Positions 56,389 through 64,000 of a stretch of 64,000 bases of DNA are shown piece by piece. The stretch's first letter is position 1; each line of letters opens with the position of its first letter. The position numbers and the translations under genes were made by a program. The notes below the pieces were generated by a model. That model was given only the letters and a program-made list of their open reading frames with translations. It was not told where the DNA came from and ran no database searches. Origin of the DNA: Aplectana chamaeleonis (Eukaryota > Nematoda > Chromadorea > Rhabditida > Cosmocercidae); assembly GCA_029168955.1 (NCBI GenBank), contig JAPDOI010000444.1, forward strand, positions 62,001 through 126,000, given 5' to 3'.

Positions 56389-57454
56389 TCCAAGTGTGTG
56401 TAGTAGCAGTCTCTTCAGATAAGCTTGTTCACTGTGAGCGCATTATCTCCTTCCACTTATGCTCCTCTCTTTTGATTTAGAGGGCGTGTGATTACTTTTC
56501 TTCTCTAGCTGCTCCGTTTGACACTTTGTCTTCACCACATATTTTCCTTGTGAACTGCTCGCTTAATTTCTTACGCACCCTAGGGGTTGTACGTCGGCAG
56601 AAAAGCAAGCTGAGTCGCGAGCAAGAAAACTGCAGCGCACTTGCAGCAACTGCCGGTGCGACAGCTTTTGTTGTTGAATAGTCATTTCGAGCACTTGCTC
56701 CGCCTAATGTCACGTTGATCCATTTGCTATAGGATCCAATTCCTCCATTGTGTCTCTTCGCAGAAGTGAGCCCGGGATCTCATCTTCTTAACATGCTTCA
56801 GCCAGTGGGTATACATTTGAGATGTCACTCTTATTGGCAGAGCAGTTGAACGTTTGAGGTCGTGCCCAGTTTCCTTCGGAGCGGTGAATGAGCGGTAGCC
56901 CGAGCTTTTGTTCCATTTGCACCATGGGCGGTTCAAGCAATACATACCGCTAATAAAAATAGGTTACATCCTAGGACCGACGTAGGGTCCAATGTCCAAT
57001 TGTCAGAAACAGATGCTGCTAACAGCAGCACTGCTCTTGAGAAGTGGTTGAAACCCAAAATGCTTCAGTAGTGTATGATGTTGTTAGAGGAGGCAGCACC
57101 ATATTAAAAGGTAATCTCTATCCTGCCGCGTCTAAAACGCCCTTCTCAGTACCTTCTAACCGGAAACAAACTACAGAAGGCTGACTAAGCAAATTAAATG
57201 TCAACATCGGTGTTGCAATTCCTCATCTTGACTGGCTGCGCAACATGGAAAATGGTGGCTGCCACACAAAAAAAAAACTTGTCTTGCAATGAATGGGAAA
57301 AAGCTGAAGGGAAGAGTGTGTTTTGTGTGCTAAATCGATAGTGTGTTGCATTCTTTGCTGACTTTCCCTCCTTGTTTGCATATGATTCCTCTGATACTAG
57401 CAGTTGAGGAATACTAAATACTAACTAAAAAAATGCATGAACTATTCGTATGCA
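56389..57454. other. Unassigned stretch upstream of locus E
   Basis: A minus-strand frame at 56727-56945 and another at 56492-56713 are open, but I recognise no domain or splice structure. No gene is called. Confidence 0.3.
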
Positions 57455-57462
57455 CATAAATA
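57455..57462 (+). promoter_or_regulatory. TATA-like box of locus E
   Basis: CATAAATA, identical to the locus B box, 131 bases before the start codon. Confidence 0.52.
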
Positions 57463-57570
57463 CCGCCACCAGAGTCATTGCTCCATTCATTGGTTTAGCC
57501 TATAATCACTTCGTTTTTCCTCCTTTATATCCTTAGTGATTGCCGAATGTTGTTTACCTAAACCGCACCG

Positions 57571-57585
57571 ACTTTCAGACTGATT
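57571..57585 (+). promoter_or_regulatory. Probable trans-splice acceptor of locus E
   Basis: ACTTTCAG ends at 57578, seven bases before the ATG, at the same relative place as in loci B and C/D. Confidence 0.48.
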
Positions 57586-57645
57586 ATGTCTTCCCGCTTC
57601 GTTCTCCTGATGCTCCTGCTTGGCGTGTCCGTCAGTTATGGCTGG
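57586..57645 (+). CDS. Locus E exon 1: signal peptide
   Basis: Twenty codons (MSSRFVLLMLLLGVSVSYGW) ending in phase 0 at TGG|GTAATG. It has a hydrophobic core with a V-S-V-S-Y-G cleavage region and resembles the LGVAV core of loci B and C/D. The mature exon follows about 1.06 kb downstream, with one TIR element in the intron. Confidence 0.65.
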
Positions 57646-57775
57646 GTAATGTCTTTTAAGACAGTTTGAGTTGTCAGTTGCAGTTCTTAAACCTGTTCAA
57701 ATCTGTAGCAGCTTGAGTCAGTTTGTTAAGGATGGTAAAGTTTCCCTATATGAGGATATAGTGTGCGCGAAATCC

Positions 57776-58221
57776 TAAAGGCAGGGTTCGCGATATAAAC
57801 GGCTTTTTAGTTCTCTTCATGATAATGTAGATTTGGTCATCATAAAAGTGAAAATGAGTGAATAACCCCGGAAATTTGGGTGGAAATCGCTCAAAAACAA
57901 GGTGTAACGGCTAATTACCGGTGTCGGCCGGCCCCTAGTTAAGGAGATTTTCATTAATACTTGCTTGTCTGCCTTTTATTTTGCTGCTAGAGTGGTCAGT
58001 AGTCTCCAGAAGTGCTCAGAAACTACTTTAGCAGCAAAATAAAAGTTGACAAAGCAGGCTTTTACACAGATCTCGTTTGGAGGCGGGAGGACACCAAGAA
58101 ATAACTTATTAATGTGCGTTTTTTCTCCAATTTTTTATTTATTTTCATTTTTTTAGAGGCCAGATCTACCATTCCATGGGGATAACACAACAACCGATTT
58201 TATCGAGAACCCTGCCTTTAA
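57776..58221. mobile_element. TIR element, family 1 variant, in locus E intron
   Basis: TAAAGGCAGGGTTCGCGATA at 57776 and the inverse TATCGAGAACCCTGCCTTTA closing at about 58220. An inner stem pairs GCCTTTTATTTTGCTGCTA (near 57970) with TAGCAGCAAAATAAAAGTTG (near 58030). Confidence 0.72.
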
Positions 58222-58703
58222 GCTACGAGAAAGAGTCGGCAGAGTTCATTGTGGGACTGGTTGATAAAGGGTGTAGTTGAATGCATATGCGTGTGTGTTA
58301 GATAGACATTCCATTTTCGTAAGAGAGGCACTGCAAAACAATATTTTTTCAAATTTGTCAATAAGTGGATTCAAAGAATCTAGCTGTAGATGATGGCCTT
58401 TCATTCGTGGCTCGCACACTCTGAGTCCTAGGAAATTTCCGGGGGACTTTCGCTTCTCTCCGCTATCCATGGATTCGGGTGATGCGGATCATTCATGCAC
58501 TCAAAATTTGTTCCGGTCTTAGTGTTGAAGGTACGAAGCCCAGAAAAAAGTATGGTATCCGAATTTTTATTAGCGTGCTTTGTGTTCAACATACAGGTAT
58601 GAAAGAAGAACAGGGAATGTTCCCTGTGTGTACACAATATGTAAGAAGAACAGGGAATGTTCCCTGTGCGTACACTTACTCAAAAATAAAAGTTGAATTT
58701 AAG

Positions 58704-59258
58704 TTTTCGGATTGGGATGACTACCTCGTTCGAAATAACAGGAACAACGACGATGGCTTCTACAAACTTCGCAGATTGAATAATAGAAACAATAACAAGT
58801 ACAATAACAGATACATTGGAATTAGAGATGACAGATACGCCTCCGATGGTAACTATGACGACGACGACAACAGTTACGATGATTCCGACAGCAACTACGA
58901 TAACTACGGCAACAATCAATACAAGAGCTTCAACAACAACAATAACAACGACAACGATATAGACAGCCTGATTCATAAGTTCCATAGATTGACCACTAAG
59001 AACAACAACAATAATAATAACAGATACATTGAACTCCCAGATGACAGATACTACCATGACGGCACTTATGACGACGACGACAGCTACGATGATTCCGACA
59101 ACAACTACAATGACGACCACATCTCCGGGAGCAACTACGATGACTACGACAAAATTCGATACAACGACTTCGGCTTCGTCAACAACAATAACAACAACAA
59201 CAACAATATAGACAGCCTGAGTCATAGGCTTCATAGCTTGACCAATAACAACAATTGA
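58704..59258 (+). CDS. Locus E exon 2: acidic, Asn-rich protein
   Basis: The frame is open to TGA at 59256-59258, 184 residues from F-S-D-W-D-D-Y. It has Asp/Tyr blocks (DDDDNSYDDSDSNYDNYGN), two similar halves each opening with N-R-Y-I-(G/E)-(I/L)-x-D-D-R-Y and each closing with the family motif (DIDSLIHKFHRL, NIDSLSHRLHSL), and Asn runs as in locus A. The exon start is uncertain. AATTTAAG ending at 58703 gives the right phase but is a weak acceptor; CAG at 58611-58613 also keeps frame. A better-looking ATACAG at 58596 is in the wrong phase. Just upstream a 37-bp segment containing GGAATGTTCCC is tandemly duplicated (58603-58675). The product is likely secreted, about 204 residues with exon 1. 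Confidence 0.68.
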   Translation, partial: FSDWDDYLVRNNRNNDDGFYKLRRLNNRNNNKYNNRYIGIRDDRYASDGNYDDDDNSYDDSDSNYDNYGNNQYKSFNNNNNNDNDIDSLIHKFHRLTTKNNNNNNNRYIELPDDRYYHDGTYDDDDSYDDSDNNYNDDHISGSNYDDYDKIRYNDFGFVNNNNNNNNNIDSLSHRLHSLTNNNN

Positions 59259-59427
59259 GTTGCCAGAAGAACGGACGATGACCGCAGTACTATCATCGAC
59301 TATTATCGCAACGTAGTTTCAATTGTGATAAATCCTTCAAGCCAGTCTGGGAGACAGTGACCATGTTATATGCTGTACACACCATGTTATTAGTGAATAC
59401 AAATAATGGAGACGAGTTTCATGCTTG

Positions 59428-59490
59428 AAGGCAGCATACACGCTCGTAAACGTGGTTGAGATAACTAAAAGAGTGCTGCTCCGAATAATA
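59428..59490. mobile_element. Left fragment of a family 3 element
   Basis: GCTTGAAGGCAGCATACACGC followed by GTGGTTGAGATAACTA; the rest is absent. Confidence 0.5.
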
Positions 59491-60289
59491 TAGATTTTTA
59501 CGAATAAATCTGATTTCCTCTTCATGATCAGAATGATTTCAACAGTGCTCATTTTCATACATTACGGCAAGCGAAAGGTCCTCAGATTTGATAAAAAAAA
59601 GAAAGATCCCTCCTATTCATTAAAATGCCAAAGTCAATTGATTGAGTTTTTTATTCGTAAAATTTGAATAATTGAACAATTCGTAATAGCGCTTCTATAA
59701 TTGGACAGAAATTTACTTTTTCATCAACTACGGTTGGGCAAAAACGAAATCGGAAGTAGTCGAAAGTTTCTGATCTCATTCATGAAGATCCCACGAACGT
59801 TTCCCGTCCCCCCCCCCCCCGGTGGTTTTCGTTAATACTATTCAACACCAATCCGACTAGTTCACTCCATGTTTGAATGAAAATAGCTGATGAAACGCAT
59901 ACTTCCGCTCTGTATCACAAAAAATTCCGAAAAGGCATGCATTCTCCAACTGTAACAGTGGCTCTGAGGCTAATTATGTGGAATGGTAGTAACTGAACAT
60001 CTGAGAGGAAGATTTCGCATTCCGTGCCACTGGTCACGCAACCAAGAGAAATATTTCAGAGTTATATGTTTCACGTAAGTGAAAGGGTAGATTTGGAGCT
60101 CCGACGCAGAAGTTCGAAGATCGGTGGCGCTGTATTTCTAGCCCAATCAAGGGACGTCAGAGAACGCTTATACGGAGGCCTATTTCAAAGCAGAATTGCC
60201 GTGCGATGCCATTGCGTGTTAACAATGAGTATTGATTGTGGTCGCTCCCTACACCCATCGCAATAAAAAAATACGATTCCGCGGATACG
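59491..60289. other. Unassigned stretch
   Basis: No gene is seen; a run of 12 or more C lies near 59810. Confidence 0.3.
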
Positions 60290-60690
60290 AGAAATGGAAG
60301 AGCAAGTTCGTGGTCATATCACAGTCTCAGAAATTGGGATTGGCGGACCGCCGGCATTCGCTTGGCGAGCGAAAACCATTCCCGGTGTCGGACAGCCCCT
60401 AGCCGGCGGTCCGCCAAACCCTGTCAGCGGTCCGCCAGGACGTTGGCCGACAGCTGGCAGTCTCTTGGGTGATATCTGGCCGCCCGCTGTTGAGCAATCA
60501 TTCGCCAGCGGTTTGGCAGTCTCTTGGCAGACCGATGAGTCGAGGTGGGTCCCTCGCGGCAGATCGTTGCGTAGGAGATCGCCTAGGCAACGGTCTGAGG
60601 TGGGGGACCCACCCCATCCCCCCCTTAGCCGTGGGGACTTGCCCCTCAGCTGCCAAAAAATATGCTAGCTTTTTGATTTTAGCTGGCGGT
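60290..60690. repeat. GC-rich GGTCCGCC/TTGGCAG short-repeat tract
   Basis: GGCGGTCCGCC, AGCGGTCCGCCAGG, CTGGCAGTCTCTTGG and TTGGCAGTCTCTTGG recur at short spacing, giving Gly/Pro/Arg-rich open frames on both strands. It is interpreted as a dispersed repeat and not a gene. Confidence 0.42.
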
Positions 60691-61484
60691 CCGCTGCTCC
60701 CAATGTCTGAGGTGGTGGCGATCATACTACCGCAAAAAAAGCAGTATCGATCACTAGCTTCGAGACCATGCATAGGAAGGGATCGATTGTTCTGATAAGC
60801 AGAACGGAATTCGGTATTGTAATCCGAGAGCGGTTAACACCTCTGTTTTGAACCACATTGCCGAATCTTTCAGCAATTATGCATACCGCCGCGACCTTAT
60901 GCCATCGTTACCCAATGAAGGGAGACGCCTAATTTTATCTCGGCGGTAAGCAAATTTACTCAAAATTTCGAAAGCGTGGCAGAAAACCGTGAAGTTAACC
61001 GTTCTGGGATGAACAGTTCATCTCACTTTACTCCAAGAACTGGTGTCCTGCTCATCAATACCAGTAAGTTCCCCTGATGCGCAATTTTAGCGCCAATTGA
61101 TCGACGAAAATCACGCATTGCCGCGTGGGTGCATGATCACAGACTGCTCTTACGTGCGGTCTGCGGCATTCGCGGAACGACTTTCATTTCGAATTTAGGC
61201 CGGGGGTCGAATGTATGAACACGCCTCCTGGGGGTCGAATGTATGAACATTTGGGTTGGGGTTAGGCTAGCCTATCGGTCGTTATCATCAAAAACACTTT
61301 CGTTGCAATTAAGAAAAAGCTGCCTAATTTTGCAAAAATTGTGCGTTTAGTTAGATTTTGGGCGAGTTGAGCTACTCTAGAACTAATCTCTAACTCAACC
61401 TATGGAGGTTGGGTTGTGTTAGCTGATTCGAGTTTGAGAGTACAAGTTTTGCTGCAATTGTCTAGTTTCAAGATGCATTTTGAT
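60691..61484. other. Unassigned stretch
   Basis: The 20-mer GGGGGTCGAATGTATGAACA occurs twice in direct orientation at about 61204 and 61231. Otherwise no gene or repeat is recognised. Confidence 0.35.
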
Positions 61485-61940
61485 ATTAAAGGCAGCAGAT
61501 ACGCTCAAGAATGGTATCGATTTTATGTCATAAATCGAAGGTTTGAAGCTAGTAGTATGAGAAACTTACGAAAAAACCGATGAAAAAAACATGCAAATAC
61601 AGGAAGAACTCTGTTTTTGTTATGGGGGAAAATTTAAAGTTTTCCTCGAGCGGATGAAACAGCTAATATTAACGATAAAACGGTTGAGATAGCGAATCCG
61701 ATAGACTTCTACAGCCTGTACTAGAACGCTCAACTCGTTGGAAGCTTCAAATACCAGCCGAAATGACCGTATTCGTATATTGAGGGGGAGTGGTTGAAGG
61801 CTCATGGGCGTGGCTGCCGAAAATTTTGGACTCAAATTTAGTAGTTTTCACTCGTTTTTGACGCTTTCTTCGGCGTGGCCACGCGACCCAAGTAGCGTAG
61901 TTATGTCAACAACTTTTTGGAGCGTGTCAGCTGCCTTTAA
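61485..61940. mobile_element. TIR element, family 3
   Basis: ATTAAAGGCAGCAGATACGC at 61486 and GAGCGTGTCAGCTGCCTTTAA closing at about 61940, with GACGCTTTCTTCGGCGTGGC and AGTAGCGTAGTTAT inside. Confidence 0.78.
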
Positions 61941-62362
61941 AGCATTCTCTGGAAATATCTGTAGAGTATGTTACAGTGATGAGGAGGCATTTATGCAATG
62001 AATTTTTTATTAACTTTCCCTAATCAGGGAAATTGAATTGTTTTCTCCAACCTTGTGCACCTTGTTTTTGATGCAATTCAAACCCCATTTCAGAAGCCGA
62101 TTAACGCCTATTCACAGTGATTTGCGCAGGAACTTTTCTTCAATTGACCTTTCACAGAACGGGACGTCCTTTATATGTATCTGTTTCATAAAAGCTTGGA
62201 CAAGTCGTCTCGATCGTGACGCCACGAGAGGAATGGAGAAATGGCTCGGCTTTTGAAGTTGACAGAGGAAGCAGATGGGCAAAGAGCAGCACAACATGCA
62301 CTATCACAAGATTCACAGAATATGGTTGAAGTCTTACACAGGAGAAGCCGACAATTAATTAT

Positions 62363-62368
62363 TTTATT
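62363..62368 (-). terminator. Poly(A) signal for the minus-strand exon at 62467
   Basis: AATAAA on the minus strand, about 100 bases after the TAA stop. Confidence 0.35.
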
Positions 62369-62466
62369 TATGTATTTACGTCATACATGACGCTGAACAC
62401 TAAACAGAAACAGAATACAAGGAAGTCAGTGCAGGAAAACTCTCAAAAAAAGAAAATTATCCTGTA

Positions 62467-62740
62467 TTAATTAATCCTAGAGAACTCAAGAAAGCTGCCT
62501 TTTTGAATCCGCCAAAAAAAGAGAAAAGTTCTGACAGCGTTCTTGTGAAGGATGTAAACACTGTAGTCATTTTGTTGAGCGTGCAGTGACAGAAATGAAG
62601 TGTAGTCCTCATTGCTACCAGACCATTGTGTGGTGAAAAACATGCAGACCTCCATGACGACCATGATAAGGGCGAAGAGTCTTATACCCTGAAGGCAATC
62701 GACGTATGTAGCTTGCCCTTGAGAAGTTTGAACGCAAGCC
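62467..62740 (-). CDS. Partial NRF-6-like / acyltransferase-3 family exon, probably decayed
   Basis: On the minus strand the acceptor ATTTATTTCTTCTTTAG precedes 62740. The frame continues A-C-V-Q-T-S-Q-G-Q-A-T-Y-V-D, then CLQGIRLFALIMVVMEVCMFF, and runs to TAA at 62467-62469, about 90 residues. C-L-x-G-I-R-x-x followed by a hydrophobic segment is the start of the acyltransferase-3 membrane domain in nematode NRF-6-like proteins (seen as C-L-x-G-I-R-V-L-S), a large family in nematodes. In active members a G-H-T follows the first helix; here the place reads V-M-E-V, and the protein stops well short of the roughly ten-helix domain. So it is a fragment or pseudogene. Upstream exons, to the right, were not found. 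A donor inside the exon (for example near TCTG|GTAGCA) could shorten it. Confidence 0.42.
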
Positions 62741-63203
62741 CTAAAGAAGAAATAAATCGGCGATGTTAGAGGCTCTTGGAAGTCACTTTCCGAAGTCGAA
62801 TTCTGTACGACTGAAGGCTCTCTGGATAATCCCTATCAGGAAGAGCTCTGTAATATCAGATTATTGGACACGTCTTTCAGCTAGTTGTACACCCTTGCAA
62901 TGATGAGGACTCCAGACGGGACTACAAAATCTGAGGACGGGAAGAATAAACGAATTAAATGGACATTCAATCATAATGACGCATCTGAACAATAGATGTT
63001 TCAGAAGAGAAAGTCTACCACTCCAATTCTTTTTTCGAAACCATCAATATGGGGACTCCACTACAAACCTTTAGAACGAGGAACGCACAGTTCTTTAATG
63101 TTAAGGCAGCGACCCCTAGTGGTGGTTGAGATTCAGGGAGGGGTCGCTGTTTGTTGGGTTCGGGTGTCGACCTGCTGACTTGGAGCAGGGTAAGTGTAAG
63201 CTG
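62741..63203. other. Unassigned stretch
   Basis: A possible minus-strand mini-exon after CCGTCCTCAG (near 62930) does not fit the phase of 62740. Nothing else is seen. 61941-62362 to the left is also unassigned. Confidence 0.3.
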
Positions 63204-63625
63204 CTTAAAGGGAGCAGATACAATCGGAGAAGTTGTTGAGATAACTACGCTAATTGGGTCGTATGGTCCCTAGTAGACCGCTCACGCCCATAAAAAGGCG
63301 TCAAAAACGAGTGAGAACTACTAAATCCTGAAAATAATAATAAATACTGAATATATTTGAATACGGTAACTTCTGCTGGTTTTTGAAGCTTCCAACGAGG
63401 TGAGCGTTCTAGTACAGGCTGATAGAATCTATCGGCTTCGCTATCTCAACCGTTTTATCGTTAATATTAGCTGTTTCAACCGCTCGGGCATATTTCGTCT
63501 TAGTTTATCCCTTAACAGAAACAGCCGTTATTCCTGTATTTGCATGGAGTTTTCGTCGGTTTTTCTGTTAGTTTCCCATACTACTAGCTTCAAATCTTCG
63601 ATTTATGACATAAAATCGGCACCAT
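63204..63625. mobile_element. TIR element, family 3, right end lost
   Basis: The left end GCTTAAAGGGAGCAGATACA is at 63204, with GGGTCGTATGGTCCC and TTATGACATAAAATCGGCACCAT inside. The expected AGCGTGTCTGCTGCCTTTAA end is replaced by the reverse transcriptase fragment. Confidence 0.6.
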
Positions 63626-63639
63626 GACACTTTGGTGCA

Positions 63640-64000
63640 AAGAATGACAGTTAGGTTTATCGCCAACAAAAAGTGTACATATGAGAATTGGATCTTTGGA
63701 AACAATATTGTTCACAATATCGAAGGGTCACCAATTGTCCACGCTAAGGAAGTGAAGGATCTTGGATTTATTTACAACGACAAACTTGATTTTTGAGAAC
63801 ATTGGGTTACAATATCGAGGAACACTCAGGGGAGAACATTTCAAATTCTCAAAGGATTAACTACTAGAAAAAACGAAACCCCCCTTCTAGTTTAGACCAC
63901 CTACATTCGACCGCTAGTTGAGTCGGAAACCATCGATCCATCTCAGAAGAAAGATATAGAGCTTCTAGATAAAATACAAAATAATTTCTCTCAGAAGATC
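63640..64000 (+). pseudogene. C-terminal piece of a non-LTR reverse transcriptase, runs off the window
   Basis: The reading V-H-A-K-E-V-K-D-L-G-F-I-Y-N-D-K-L-D-F, stop, then F-Q-I-L-K-G-L and T-Y-I-R-P-L-V-E-S, then K-K-D-I-E-L-L-D-K-I-Q matches the thumb/C-terminal order of jockey/CR1-type elements (K-D-L-G-V...L-S-F, Y-V-R-P-L-V-E-Y, D-I-x-L-I-E-K-V-Q). A stop near 63797 and a frame break near 63891 show decay. It differs from the two RTE-like copies. Confidence 0.65.

Noticed and set aside
60294..60668. 124-codon Gly/Pro/Arg-rich frame
   Set aside because: It is built from short GC-rich repeat words and open on both strands, with no splice or domain evidence.

Overview
This is eukaryotic, intron-bearing DNA with little coding content, most likely from a nematode of the strongylid/hookworm kind. 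The grounds are TTTCAG-type splice acceptors, likely spliced-leader acceptors a few bases before start codons, RTE-type LINEs and a mariner remnant, very dense short terminal-inverted-repeat (TIR) elements, and one exon resembling the NRF-6-like acyltransferases common in nematodes. Species is not established. Nothing indicates bacterial or phage DNA. The coherent genic signal is a family of four paralogous loci, all on the + strand, spread over the window: locus A (mature exon 258-842, first exon left of the window), locus B (4213-8229), locus C/D (signal exon 34703-34771, mature exon 43203-43922) and locus E (57586-59258). Each complete locus has a TATA-like box, a TTTCAG-like acceptor about 120-145 bases downstream that directly precedes the ATG, a tiny exon coding only a signal peptide, a phase-0 intron (about 1, 3 and 8.4 kb), and one large exon coding a very acidic Asp/Ser/Tyr-rich secreted protein. 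The acidic blocks are punctuated by dibasic motifs, and A, B and E carry a short C-terminal D-x-L-x-H motif. Locus D has a 22-residue unit ending in R-x-R-R, the layout of a processed peptide precursor. I know no described family with this combination. Region by region: 1-8.3 kb holds loci A and B, with a G-run tract and TIR elements between and inside them. 8.5-11 kb is a nest of TIR elements. 12.7-16.1 kb is a five-copy tandem array of about 648 bp units, each with a related short open frame. 16-22 kb is mostly unassigned, with a likely 3' terminal exon on the minus strand (18482-18602) and a foldback element. 22.7-23.9 kb is a 21-bp minisatellite, 24.1 kb a long CA microsatellite, 24.35-24.84 kb a likely three-exon minus-strand gene end, and 25.1-28.1 kb a 125-bp satellite with higher-order structure. 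28-34 kb is foldback elements and unassigned DNA. 34.7-43.9 kb is locus C/D, whose putative intron is packed with TIR elements and a degenerate RTE-like LINE that is itself split by a 1508-bp TIR element with a 5-bp target duplication. 44-57 kb contains more TIR and foldback elements, a candidate minus-strand coiled-coil exon (46526-46900), a mariner remnant and a minus-strand RTE-like LINE. 57.4-59.3 kb is locus E. The right end has an NRF-6-like exon on the minus strand (62467-62740) and a non-LTR reverse transcriptase fragment running off the window. The acidic-protein loci look like a dispersed tandem gene family whose introns and spacers have been expanded by short DNA transposons. The remaining genes are fragments I could not connect to a pathway. 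All exon models were read by eye from splice motifs and frame; none has transcript support here.
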